Source: Pilaira anomala (taxonomy: Eukaryota > Mucoromycota > Mucoromycetes > Mucorales > Mucoraceae). Taken from it: 51,050 bases of DNA. Every line of letters begins with the position of its first letter. Position 1 is the stretch's first letter. Positions 35,250-46,164 of the stretch are shown here, one piece after another. The notes below the pieces were generated by a model that searched no databases, was not told the origin of the DNA, and saw only the letters and a program-made list of their open reading frames with translations. A program made the translations under genes and the position numbers. The stretch lies in the NCBI GenBank assembly GCA_025716855.1, contig JAIXMQ010000119.1:1-51050 (forward strand), read 5' to 3'.

Positions 35250-37690
35250 AAACCAACAACAAATGTTAAATTTATCGGTCTTTTAAGACCAAGTAAATCG
35301 GATTCTACCAGTATAAACAACAAAAACAAAAAGGAATCAACAACAACAAGTTTATCACAATCTTGGAACGATATGTCTCAACCACTTTTAAAACTAAAGA
35401 ATGTACTTTATCGTTTACATCCTAACAATCATGAAAATCATGAACAACAACAACAACAACAACAACAACTACAACAACCGAGAAAAAAGAAACAATTAAA
35501 AAAACAAAATAATGCAGGTATTACCTGTTGTACCGCATTGTTATCACACGTGTCAAAAGCACTTTTAAAAAAAATTCAAATTTCTACAATTGTTTGTAAA
35601 GACGGGATTGAATATCAAAATGTATTTAGTGGGACGACAGCAGTTGTAACGTATTAACAATTTTATATATCATTTGTAAGATATTAATTAAAAAATGTAG
35701 AATTGTATATTGGATATTTTAAATACAAATGATCGAAATTTAGCTATTTTGGTTGGAAGAGCGTTAGAAAGTCAAGGGTTATTTCATCATGTCAATTATG
35801 AATGTAAGCTAAGAGATTTAATAGATGAGCTCTATCGATTTCAATATAAACATTATGACGACGACCCAACTTTTAATTATACTCAAAGACCTCCTATTCA
35901 TCCAACCACAACAAAAAGCAAGAAAGGTAAAATAATAATAAAATGACGCTAAAATAAAAATATTAATTATTATATAATTAGCACTAGCTCCTTCTGTTTC
36001 GGCTTGCGAAACATTACCGGTAAATGGTATCTTTTCAATTTTAACTGATTGTTACTCCCCTACTTGTACAAGAAAGAGCCCTTGTTATAGTATCAGTTGT
36101 CCAAGAAGATCCATCGTACCAAATAAAAGCAAAAATAAAGAGAAAAGTGTGAAGCGTCCATTAAGTACTTTTTTATTAAGAACGGAACAAGAGGTACTTG
36201 AAAATTTTGCCCACGTGTATGAATATACTTATTAATATCAACTATTTAGGAATTAAGGTCACTTTGGAGACATTCAGTTCCTTTAAATATCGTATTGGGA
36301 ACAAACTGTATGGAACAAAAGAGACAAGAATGTATTTATGAACTTATTTATACAGAGCAAGATTTTACAAGAGATATGCAATATGTACAAGATGTAAAGT
36401 ATATTTAATAGTTATTTAAAATATAAGCATTTAAGATTTACCATATATATATGTATATAGTTTTGGATAGATCCAATTCGTTCAAATGACATCATACCGA
36501 TAGAAAGAAGAAATGAATTTATTACAGATGTATTTTGGAACTTGGCTGATATTCGAAGAATCACATCTGCTCTAACAAAAGATTTAACTGCCAAACAAGA
36601 TAAGCATACAATTATTCCTGCAGTAGGTGATATCCTTTTAAATCATGTCAAAGAATTTCAACCTTTTGTAACTTATGGTGAACATCAAATTATTGGAAAA
36701 CATGCTTATGAATTAGAAAAGAAACGTAACCCTAAATTTCAACAATTTGCAACAGTAAAGTTATTACATATTGTTTTATTATGATAATGATTTATGAGTA
36801 CTAAAATTTTAAAACATTTTAGAAACTAGAAAGACAGCCAGAATCACGTAGATTAGAATTAAATGGTTATTTAACTAAACCTACTTCAAGACTAGGTCGA
36901 TATAATTTACTGTTAAATACAATACATCAAATAACTCCGAAGGATCACCAAGATTATCTCGATATACCCCAAGTCATCTTAAAGATTACCAAGCTGTTGG
37001 TTCAACTAAATAAAAAAGTAGGCTTATCCGATAATGCTTTTCAACTTGAACAAATATCTTCTAAAATCTTACCAACCAAAGGGGGAAATATGGTAAATTT
37101 TAAAAAATATAATTTTTTTATGCTCAACAACTCAATTTTTTTTTTTTTAAACAGGATTTAAATTTATTGGACTCACATCGTCAGTTGATCATGTGTGGAA
37201 AGATGAAACGTTCAAATAATTCTTCTTGGGATATTCAAGTATTCTTATTTGATCATTACCTTGTATGTTGTAAAATAAAGTATCAAGATGGATTAGAATA
37301 TTATAAAATGTATCAAAAGGTAAAAAAAAAAAAAAAAATCTTTTGTCATACATGCAAAACTAAATTTAATCTATTTTCCCTTTAGCCTATTCCAGTTGAA
37401 GAACTTCATGTTTCTATACCAGACACGGGTAAGTTAATTAAAATCTGTTTATAATGTATGTACATTATCACTAACATTTTTTTTTTTTTTTTTACATTGC
37501 AGATATAATTCCCTCACCGTCATCTACAAAATCATTTACTACATCAACTATTTACGATAAAATAGCTCCCTCTCCTCCTACTACTGTAGGATATCCAATT
37601 ACATTTCATCATTTAGAAGAATCTATTACATTAGTTACAGAAACTGAATCCACTAGAAAATTATGGATGGATAAAATAAACGATCATTAG
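34980..37690 (+). CDS. Rho guanine-nucleotide exchange factor (DEP-DH-PH, Rom2-like without CNH)
   Basis: Activates Rho-type GTPases (Rho1 in yeasts, cell-wall integrity) by GDP/GTP exchange at the plasma membrane. Nine exons: 34980-35645, 35701-35926, 35982-36193, 36250-36393, 36461-36754, 36823-37092, 37155-37319, 37386-37428, 37503-37690; 735 residues. The N-terminus is disordered with Asn (AAC)n and Gln (CAA)n tracts. A DEP domain (about 180-285, ILVGRALESQGLFHHV) is followed by a Cys-rich SPTC...CYSISCPRR motif seen in Rom2-type GEFs. The DH domain (about 405-590) has ECIYELIYTEQDFTRDM and ESRRLELNGYLTKPTSRLGRY; the PH domain (about 605-733) ends TESTRKLWMDKI. The protein stops right after PH; the citron-homology domain usual in Rom1/2 is absent and no exon for it was found downstream. 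Confidence 0.92.
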
Positions 37691-37823
37691 ACACATACAT
37701 ATTTATGTACAAATTCGCGCGTTTTTTTTTATTATTATTATTATGATTTATAAAAAATGTGTGTATGTTTACAAAAAAAAAAAAAGAATAAAAGTGTAAA
37801 GCGTTGTGTTATCAATTGATTTT

Positions 37824-37979
37824 CTATGCATGTTTTGCTTTGGGACAATTATTTTCATGAGAGAACTGAGTAATGTCAACACCACATTTTGGACAAAAGC
37901 TATAGCAACTATGGATTCCAGTGCTAAAATAAAGTTCTTCTTGAATCTTTTCTTCCTTTTTGAATTGTTTATTATCCAT
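37824..37979 (-). CDS. Small 51-residue protein with a C2HC zinc-binding motif
   Basis: ATG at 37979, TAG at 37824. Residues about 1-25 are charged and helical (NKQFKKEEKIQEELYF). The C-terminal half has CPKCGVDITQFSHENNC, i.e. C-x2-C-x8-H-x3-C spacing, a plausible treble-clef or knuckle-like zinc site, ending in KAKHA. A TATATAAAAT box on the same strand (38153-38144) lies about 170 bp upstream of the ATG, across a TG-repeat. No family recognised; it could also be the last exon of a longer gene, but no acceptor is needed since it begins with ATG. It is tail-to-tail with the Rho GEF, 134 bp between stops. Confidence 0.5.
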   Translation of the reverse strand: MDNKQFKKEEKIQEELYFSTGIHSCYSFCPKCGVDITQFSHENNCPKAKHA

Positions 37980-37996
37980 TTTATTTTATTTTTTTG

Positions 37997-38021
37997 CTTT
38001 GTGTGTGTGTGTGTGTGTGTG
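37997..38021. repeat. (TG)n microsatellite
   Basis: About twelve TG units just upstream of the 51-residue ORF's start (minus strand). Confidence 0.9.
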
Positions 38022-38196
38022 TAATAAACAAGTTTAAAAATACAACAATAATACAAAAAAAAAAGTGGCTTCCTATTTATAATAAAGAAGAAAAAAAAGT
38101 ATCCCTTTCTCTGGAGAAATTTTTTTTTTTTAATTCACGTTTCATTTTATATAGAGTGTGGATTACTCAAAAAAGTCATTTCTTTCTCTTTCTTTC

Positions 38197-38200
<4 letters not shown>

Positions 38201-38228
<28 letters not shown>
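38201..38228. repeat. (TC)n microsatellite
   Basis: About fourteen TC units, inside a longer pyrimidine tract 38180-38250. Confidence 0.9.
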
Positions 38229-38239
<11 letters not shown>

Positions 38240-40481
38240 ATTTCTCCTCTCCTGCATCTCTTTATTCATGTGGGGGAGTATGTGCGCTCGTTTGGGTCAC
38301 AATGTCGTAAATAAAGTTATAAATATGAGGAGTATATATATTACCATTATGATGACTTTATATCGTAAGCAACATTGTATATTCCAAAATGTTCACAAAA
38401 TTTCCCCTGAAAAATAGATAGGACAATTTTTTTTTTTCTTTTCGATTATACTAGGAGATAAAATAATACTGTTATCGTTGTTGTTATAATCTATATAAGA
38501 GATTAAAAAAGTTTTTTTTTTTTTTCCTTTTTTCCAATGCATGATTATGATAAACTTTATTAAATTGAGATATAAATTCATATGCATTGATTTTGTAATA
38601 TTAGAGAAAGTGTGTGTCTCAATCATATAAGCTGTATTATCTCCTGTTCTATAAATGTAAAAACGCATATAGAGTACATACATATAAACGGGATTTTAAA
38701 AATAGTAGACATATAAGTCATGTTAATCCAACAAAAACATCGTATATACTACTTTACTACTACTGTCACATAAAAAAAAAAAAAAAAACTGGGCTTTACT
38801 CTTTTAGTTAGTGTTAATTCAATAAATTAAGACATATTCATATATGAACGTTCGTATCAACGTTAAAAACTTCTTGGAAATCTTAAATCTACCGATTGAA
38901 ATGTAACTCATCGCCGAGAATCTTATACTAATTAAAGAAAGAAGAACAATTCGGTAAAAAAAAAACCAGGAAATTTTCAGTTTTTTTAAAATCTCGATAA
39001 AAAAAATTGACGATCGCATCATTTTCCCCTGAATTTTTTTTTTTTTTTTGATATTATTAACTTTCTCCTTAAAAAACTTTTTGCTATGTATTAATACTTT
39101 GGCGTAAGTAAATAAATCATATACATATTATAGTATACTATAGAACATTTTGAAATCAAAATACACTAGTAGTTTTTTTTTTTTTGCGATTCAATTTGAA
39201 CCTGTTTAGGGTACATAGAGTAGTAGTTTAACTACTGTATATCATGTTTTTCTTTTTTTACTCCTGAGAAAGATAAAGCAATCTTTTTTAAACTGTACTA
39301 CAAAAACAATATACTTTTACAAGCATCTTTTTTTTTTTTTTTTTTTTTTTGGCAAACAAATGCTATTCTAGGTTGTCAAACCTATTCCAAGTAATATAAA
39401 ACTCTTATTCTCTAAATAGCAAAAAATTTCACACGTATATTATTGGTTATTTATTTCTACCGATTTTTTATAGATGAGTAACATCGTATTTTGTGTTAAA
39501 TAAGTTTTTTGTAACCTTGCTGGTCCGGTTTTGTTTCTCCGTTTGTGAATCTCGATCTGCTTACACAAACAAATTCTATAATTGGATGTAGGTACCACAA
39601 ATGCATTGAATTAGGTTACATATTATCCCCATTTAATAGAAAGTATTGATTAGGACACCAATATGTACTCTTTTAACAAAAACGATAATGTCTTTGCAAT
39701 AACTTTTTTTTTTCAAATAGGATGAAAATTTATCCATACGGAACTCATCGCCGCGTTTTAATATTCAATTTATTTTAGGTCTCACTGTATACAATGACTT
39801 GGAATTCAGGTTTTTATAAGGTTAATATACCAAGATATTGCTAAATAATAGCGCCTCAATATCTCAGAAAATATTTTTTTTTTTTTAAATTTTGAGCATA
39901 AAATAGTAAATCATGCAGTAGGAACAGAAAAAGAGAGAAAAATACTTTTGGATCGAGTAAAAGTATCTACTCATATTATTTCTCCCCATACCAAACCGTT
40001 ACTTTCGTTTAGCCACATATTTAATTGACATATAGTATTAAAGGAACAAGAATAATTCATGTAGAAGGCTGGATCGAGATATGTATTTCTCTTTATAACA
40101 GTATACCTAGTATAGCTTAGAAATAGCTGAAGTTTATATCTTATGCTCAAGGAGTTCTGTTATTTCTGAAAAGAATTTGTACAGACAATGTGTAATGCTT
40201 ATAAATGCCTTACAAATTACTTTATTTTGTATTCCCTACTCAGGTTTCTAATTACCTATATGATGAAATATTTTCGGAAACGGGTTCTCAATGGCTTCGT
40301 TCTACATCTCGCACTTTTTTTTTTTTTTTATTAATAGTGAAAATTTTATGTTAAATGCATTAAATAAAATGATCTGAAGTAAATGAAATTGATATCTTTA
40401 TTTTCAGGCTGTCTGGATAAACCTTTAGAAAAAATCTTCCCATGGATCATATTCACTAAAGCCCGATGGTACATATGTTAA
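38229..40481. other. Gene-poor spacer
   Basis: More than 2 kb with no credible coding region on either strand: short ORFs only, T-runs (39035-39050, 39328-39350), no transposon terminal repeats recognised. It marks the edge between the housekeeping core and the mobile-element-rich block. Confidence 0.6.
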
Positions 40482-41582
40482 TCAGCTGTTGGAGAAAATC
40501 CGAGCCCAATGAAAGAAATCGTTGGTCCCATCATGACTTTCTGCGGCCGTATTATGAGAATAATGATCCCGATAAATTTCTGAGGCATTAAGCGAGGGAG
40601 ATTTACCTTTATCGAAAATAAAGTGTTCATCGCCCTCAATTCGGATATACAGTTTGACTCTTTTGATTTTATCCATAAATATTTTCATTTCACTGGAGGG
40701 TGGTGTCGTGACATGTATTATTATTTCAGTAAGCACAACTAATCGAAAATTAATGACACATGTAAGAACTTGGTTCAATTGTGCGGCAATATGCTGTAAC
40801 GAAATTATATCTAGTCTCTTTATTACTTCTAATTTCAAGATTGTCAAATATGTATTTTCTTTATGCTTTCCATTTTCTGAAGCTTGAGGGACACATGTTA
40901 TTGTTTCAAAGTTACATAATTTCATTATCTGTAAGTAAGGAACTGATCCTAATATTTGATTCGCATCTACGTTGGATTCATTGGTACATTAAATTCGCAA
41001 ACTTGTCAAGTTAGGAAAGTTCTGGACAAAGTTTATCAACCCACTGCAATTTGATGATACACGGTTCACATTACCATTATATAATGCTCAATGATGTTAT
41101 GGTTGTGCGTTATCGAAAAGAAATTTTCAGATGAATAATTAGCACGTCAGTAGATTCCGGAAGCTTTTCATGAATGTGAATACTTCAGTTCTATTTGGGA
41201 AGAGTATAAACTTGTTAAAAAATTATATGCTATATCAGAACACATGTAAATATACTTTAAATTGGGACACACTATAATTAAATCATGCCATATAATAGAC
41301 GTTTCCTGAGGATCCAATTTACTATTACCCAATTTATAACCAAGTACGGTTATCCTTATTGAAACTACTTTAAGACGAAGTATGTTATATTACCCAAAAA
41401 TTTTTGAAGTTGATCTCCATTCACTTTGATCAATATATCAGCAAAGTCTTCTGCTGCAATATATATTTTTATAGTTTACAGACAGTTAAACACGTTCTGC
41501 GGTCCTCTTTTTTTGTAAGTTTCTCAAGTATCAGTCTTGTTATGTGCGTTGGCAGACAACATATTCTTGGCTTATTCACCAT
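40482..41582 (-). pseudogene. F-box protein relic
   Basis: Minus-strand ATG at 41582 opens an F-box-like start: LPTHITRLILEKLTKKEDR...CLTVCKL, matching the LPxEILxxIFxxL...CxxVCKxW pattern. A TAA follows where the conserved Trp would be expected. The frame reappears in a shifted phase (AEDFADILIKVNGDQLQKFL). More stops follow between 41340 and 40930. The last 147 codons (40925-40482) are open and Leu/Ile-rich, like the C-terminal leucine-rich part of F-box proteins. F-box proteins select substrates for SCF ubiquitin ligases; this copy looks dead. Introns could explain one break but not all. Confidence 0.5.
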
Positions 41583-43059
41583 CTTGCAGAATAAAAGAAG
41601 CAAAGTTGCAAGTATAAAATAAAAGATGAAAAAAAAAAGGAAGAGAGAATTAGATTTTGGCGACCAAAATACTTTTTACGTTGGAAAGAAAAAGTCATTA
41701 CTTAATCATGATGGCTGCATATTTAGTCCAAGTAAACGAATTGTCATATTTACATGATTGATTTTTGCCTCAGGATAAAATTATGAGATCTACCTTGAGA
41801 TAAACTTTTTTTTTTTTTGAGAAAAAAAAAATATGAAAACATTTGAATTTATTATTATGACAATATATAAAAATATCGTCGATGAAGTTAGCCTTCGTAT
41901 GATAAGCGTCTATATAACTACTGATACAGCTAGGGATTATTTAGTTGTATAGGTTGGGGGATAGTTATTAAATGTAAAGAGGAATACAGATAATAAAGAA
42001 GTAAATAAAAAAGTGAGCGCCAGACTATTTAGTTGTCAACTTAGAAAGACTTTATTATATTTAGTTTATGAGAAATGGTATTTAGCAACTAGTTGTCTTT
42101 AAAGGAGTATCAGCAAAGTTATTATTTAAGAATGGGATGACTAGCAATAAGATAAGAGTAGTAAATACAGAGATTCACAAAGAAATATTGAATTTATTTA
42201 TATTATAGACGAAAGGTAATGAATATTAAGTAACGAATTCTTAGAGAGATACTTTGAGAGGTAATAAATACACAATAGAAAGTAAACAATGAAGAATTGG
42301 GAAGGAATATTAAAAGAACCCAACAGTGAATACAAATGAACTTATTTTAAGTTATTACTTGATTGAAGATTTTCTTATGATGTTTTTGGAAGGGGTATTT
42401 ATATGTTTTTTGAAAGTTGGTATTACCCTCAACTGAAATTATTAAAGAGGCGTATAACACTACTTCGAGAGTAAAATATCATAGAAAAAAAAAATTATTT
42501 GCTATCATAAAACACGAGGGAGAGTTATTAAATATTTGTGTAATTAGATCTATAATCTTTACTGAACTCGAATACGTTTCATCATTATTGAAAAATCCAT
42601 CTTTATGTCAGACCGAGCAGACGAATTTTAGTTATTGTACACTTCTCTATCCCCTCTGCATACGTTTTCAGATCGGTTAGTATTTTTTTTTTAATTCAGC
42701 ATTTGAAAGATGGTCATTGACCATCATTTTTTCCTCAATGAAGCATTGAGATACAACATGTTTGTTTGTATAATACAGTACTGTAGTTACCGGAAATAAC
42801 TACCTCGGTAATAGTCAAAGTCAGCATTCATTTATCTAGGGGTCCTCCAATTGTTTCGGAGGAGTTTTTTAAACAACCAATAAAATCATCTTCCCTTTTT
42901 TTTTTTTGAACTGAAGCGAATTGATTTCTTCCGATTCTTTGAAGTCTTGAATAACATGTTTTTAGCCACTAATTGCTTTTCGAGTCCATGAATTAATTTG
43001 TATATATCTCTTTTGTTACGCATTTTGAATTAATAAGTAATTATATTAATTAGATAACA
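41583..43059. other. AT-rich spacer, possibly old repeat DNA
   Basis: No recognisable gene. An 87-codon open stretch at 42417-42680 has no motif and starts from TTG. Composition and context (between an F-box relic and a transposon) suggest decayed repeat sequence. Confidence 0.5.
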
Positions 43060-43230
43060 GAGAGTTGTGGGGACTTTTTTTATTCACGAAATCGGAGTAG
43101 TAAAACTGACGTTACATTTCGAAACTTCGAAATTACCAAAATGGAAATGGTCAAAAGTTGCAGTACGATACTCATACCTAATATCTCTTTTCTCTTTTCA
43201 TACCATCAAATACTACCTCCTCTTAATAAA

Positions 43231-43618
43231 AATGTCTACCCATAACCTTTTAAATATTGCCGAGATCTTGACGGAGAGATTAATTAACCTCATTGAAAAA
43301 GAATCAGAAAATGAAGACGATTATTCACTCGATTTGGTCGCAATCACAGAGCCTATGCCGTGCACAATCATCGCCAGAGGTTAGACTTTGTTTCCTTGGA
43401 CGACGATTTGTGTAAGTACTTGTTTCGTTCTACGTAGGCAGATATAAAGAGAATAGCCTGACAAAATCTCTTTTAGAAGCAACTCGTCTCAAAGTTTTAC
43501 AATGAATCGAGACTATGCTTTAGCTATTATGCTTAGACGTTTAGCATATCCATCAAGACTGACTGATTTAGAATTGATTTTTAACATAGCATATGCAACA
43601 ATTGGGATGATTTTTAAC
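43231..43618 (+). pseudogene. N-terminal fragment of a Harbinger-type transposase
   Basis: ATG at 43231 follows a CT-rich leader. The first 50 codons are acidic and helical. A frame change near 43355 leads into HNHRQRLDFVSLDDDLCKYL, then TAG and TGA stops, then MNRDYALAIMLRRLAYPSRLTDLE (43502-43574), ending TAG near 43618. The LRRLAYPSR block is characteristic of the helix-turn-helix region before DDE_Tnp_4 cores. No DDE residues remain. Confidence is in the family, not in exact limits. Confidence 0.6.
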
Positions 43619-43896
43619 TAGATGATAGAGCGCTATTGTATAGCAGATTTGAACAAGGACTTAGGCTCAATAGAACTTTGTTGGTGTTGTTGCTGTTGTT
43701 GACAGATAAGTCTGCGTTGAGGAAGTCGTAAGTATTGTTAGACATTTGAAATATTGTTATGTATACAGAAGAAGAAATAAATAAACCATAATGCTTTTTT
43801 AAAGCTCTTAAAACCATGACAATGACATGATGTATGTATGTACATAGCACTAAAATCAAGAAATATGACAAATAGTTGTATGTGATTGGATAAAAT

Positions 43897-43961
43897 ATTT
43901 CGTGAATAACGAGCTTTTATTCACAGAATTTTCGAGGATAACTCGACGTTATTCACGAAAT
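43897..43961. repeat. Subterminal palindrome of the Harbinger-like element
   Basis: ATTTCGTGAATAACG (43897-43911) and its perfect reverse complement CGTTATTCACGAAAT (43947-43961). Inside lies a smaller inverted pair TCGAG...CTCGA. The CACGAAAT core equals the inner part of the terminal repeats, so these may be extra transposase-binding sites. Confidence 0.85.
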
Positions 43962-44039
43962 GTGGTGTAACGTGTGACCACGATTTCCTTTTTTAATAAA
44001 TTTCGTGAGTAAATAATCAGCTCCCACAACTCTCTAACA

Positions 44040-44460
44040 TTGTATTAGCATTTTAAAAAAATCTTTTTATGTTATGGGTATGTGACCATTTGTTTTTGCT
44101 TCCTAGTTTTTTATTTATTGTATCTATTTATGGTCGACGTTAATATTATGATATTATACATAACATATCTAAGAAGTATTATATGAAAACGCAAACTAAT
44201 TACTATGAAGACTCGAAGCTATAAAATATTTGCAAAATAAACTTTTAGTTTAAAAGAATTTCATCAAAATTCTTCCAAAAAAAAAGGAAGAATCTGAAAG
44301 TGCTGGAAAATAATTGTATTGGATACTGTGATTTAAAAAACTCTTCCGAACAATTGGAAGTCCACTTTTGTATCCTGGAAACCATTCGTGATTTAAATAG
44401 AGCCAAAACAAAGCAGTACACGTAGTTAGAAATAAGGGATGTACACTGATGTTTTTTTTT
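44040..44460. other. Spacer between two transposon insertions
   Basis: AT-rich; no gene. On the minus strand 44465-44250 is open but has no motif. Confidence 0.5.
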
Positions 44461-45359
44461 ATCAAAATATAATTATAAAAAAAAAACTAATGAAACAGCT
44501 ACTTGATGATATTCTTGATACACACATACTACAGCCTCAAGCATATGTTTGGAACTATTTTGGCCCTGAGTTGGATCTAGATGAAACCGAAGATAAGTCC
44601 CTACATCAACAATTTACGAAGACCTTCCTATGGGCAAAATTCGAGTAAAAAAACTTTCGTCTTCGTTACTATACTGCAGCCAAATCCAAGAAATTCCGTA
44701 TTTCTCATGAAAAGTTACAGTCCTTTTGGTCGTCTCCCATGCTCCTTCCAGCTAGACAGGTGTGGTATCGGGTTCTGGCAAATAAGATCCCTCATGGTTT
44801 GGCCATGCCATGTATGCAAGTTATTGATAGTTCTCTTTGCCGCTTGTGTTATGAATCTGAGGATGACTTTACACACTTTGTAGTTTCATGTCCTGTTAAA
44901 CTAGACATCTGGTACAGTGTACTCCACAAACAATATCCAGTAGATAACATCCCTCTCGAAGCCTTACTCTCAAGCCTGTGCAGAATCAAATTTCCCAATT
45001 TTATCAAAACCAATGCTGCCAAGTCAAAATATTACACTATTATTTCGACCATTCAATACTGTATTTGGACTCACTTTTGGAAACATACCATTGATGGAGT
45101 TCCTTTCAACCCAACCAATGTTCAACAGACCATCAATAGAAACATTGATATTCTCTTGAACCCTATCGATAGCGACTAACTTCTCTTATCCATCTCAATC
45201 AAAACTCTACAGTCTTATTTCACCCAGTTTTCCTTTTCTCCTCCTTATTCATATATTATCCAGCTTCACCTCTCCGCGATGTGAAACTTTTACAAAAAAT
45301 TTAATTTAAAATAAAAATTAATTCTACAAAAAAAAAAAAAAAAAATCAAAATATAATTA
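44461..45359 (+). mobile_element. 5'-truncated LINE, copy 2, with 15-bp target-site duplication
   Basis: The 15-bp direct repeat ATCAAAATATAATTA occurs at 44461-44475 and 45345-45359 and brackets the element (44476-45344), which ends in a poly-A tail (45328-45344). This is the mark of target-primed reverse transcription. The content is the C-terminal part of a LINE pol protein with the zinc-finger CRLCYESEDDFTHFVVSC (about 44833-44890), equivalent to 3186-3240 in copy 1 but clearly divergent. The 3' UTR has CACCTCTCCGCG (about 45267-45278), shared with copy 1. The perfect duplication means the insertion is recent. Confidence 0.93.
44490..45179 (+). pseudogene. LINE pol C-terminal fragment with one nonsense codon
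   Basis: One reading frame runs from the insertion's 5' edge to the stop at 45177-45179, broken only by TAA at 44646-44648. Downstream frame: FRLRYYTAAKSKKF, RQVWYRVLANK, the zinc-finger, and an all-helical end (INRNIDILLNPID). Truncation at the 5' side removes the RT domain. Confidence 0.88.
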
Positions 45360-45996
45360 CAAGAGATTATTATGGGTCAACTATAGTAAAGAGTTTCCTC
45401 TGCAGCTTATTGTACATATAGGACGTATTTGTCAAAAAGTGCCATTCTCAATCATAAAGATCAAGTATTATGATATATAGCCTCTGGGTACAGTCTAATT
45501 CTATAAATATATGTGATTTTAGACGACAGCACTTGTTTTGCATTCTTGCTTGAAATAAATCATTAATTTCTCAACACATCCAGTGAGATTTTGTTTTTTA
45601 ATATGTTTGGTTTACAGATATTGAATAAAGCTCAAAGCCAACAGTACTGAACAGTCCTTGTGGCCCTACAGAGATAAATAATTGAGCGAAATAAATGTTT
45701 GGTATGTGAACCAACAATGTCTTATACAACTTCTGAAATAAGAGATCAGTGTAGCTCAGTCTAATATGATTGAACTACACCATGGAACATTCAATGATAG
45801 AAATAGATAAATCTCCCATAACCATGGTAAATTTATTCAAAAACACCCTAGTTACCCAGGAAGGGGTAGATTGCATCATGCAAAAAGATTAGATACCCTT
45901 AAGCTAAATATTACTTTGCAGCAATGGAAAAATATAGTTATAAATGAGGCTGTTCAATAAAAAAAATTATCAAAACTTCTTGTATTTTCATTTACT
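45360..45996. other. Spacer upstream of the secreted-peptide gene
   Basis: Contains an imperfect hairpin, GTGTAGCTCA (45749-45758) with TGAACTACAC (45771-45780). TATAAATGAGG near 45940 is a candidate TATA region for the ORF at 45997. No other gene. Confidence 0.45.
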
Positions 45997-46164
45997 ATGC
46001 GATCTGCCTTAACTGTGCTGTTGACTCCTGCTATATTCTTATTTATTGGTGTAGAATCTAAAGTTGTTTCCGACAAGAACCTATATACTAATCCAGCTGA
46101 AGATCCAGGAAGAGATGCTGGAAATCCACTTGGTTCACCAGAAGATACATTAGCAGTCCTATAA
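45997..46164 (+). CDS. Putative small secreted peptide, 55 residues
   Basis: ATG at 45997, TAA at 46162-46164. Residues 1-20 form a textbook signal peptide: MRS, then a hydrophobic core (ALTVLLTPAIFLFIGV), with likely cleavage around residues 20-22. The mature part is about 33 residues, acidic, Pro/Gly/Asp-rich (NPAEDPGRDAGNPLGSPED) and free of Cys. No dibasic repeats, so it is not a classic pheromone precursor. A TATAAAT lies about 55 bp upstream. It sits between a young LINE and DUS2. It could be a remnant or first exon of a longer secreted protein. No family recognised. Confidence 0.5.
   Translation: MRSALTVLLTPAIFLFIGVESKVVSDKNLYTNPAEDPGRDAGNPLGSPEDTLAVL

Larger units (their letters stand above)
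43060..44034 (+). mobile_element. Harbinger-like DNA transposon relic with terminal inverted repeats
   Basis: Ends match as inverted repeats: GAGAGTTGTGGG (43060-43071) against its reverse complement at 44023-44034, with a second matching block CACGAAAT about 16-18 bp further in on both sides. TAACA flanks both ends (43055-43059, 44035-44039), a probable target duplication (Harbinger elements usually duplicate only TWA, so TAA may be the true one). Inside, 43231-43610 encodes a start MSTHNLLNIAEIL, LDFVSLDDDLCKYLFRST, ADIKRIA and RDYALAIMLRRLAYPSRLTDLELIF, the pattern found before the DDE catalytic core of Harbinger/PIF-type transposases. Stops and frame shifts interrupt it, and the catalytic core is missing. 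A deleted, non-autonomous derivative of about 975 bp. Confidence 0.72.

Noticed and set aside
37806..38024. Plus-strand 72-codon hydrophobic ORF
   Set aside because: Ends in a TG-repeat and mirrors the better-supported minus-strand zinc-motif ORF.
42417..42680. 87-codon open stretch
   Set aside because: TTG start, no recognisable domain, in a decayed region.
43614..43871. Minus-strand 85-codon ORF in the Harbinger-like element
   Set aside because: Antisense to transposase remnants, with runs of Asn from CAA/TTG repeats and no motif.
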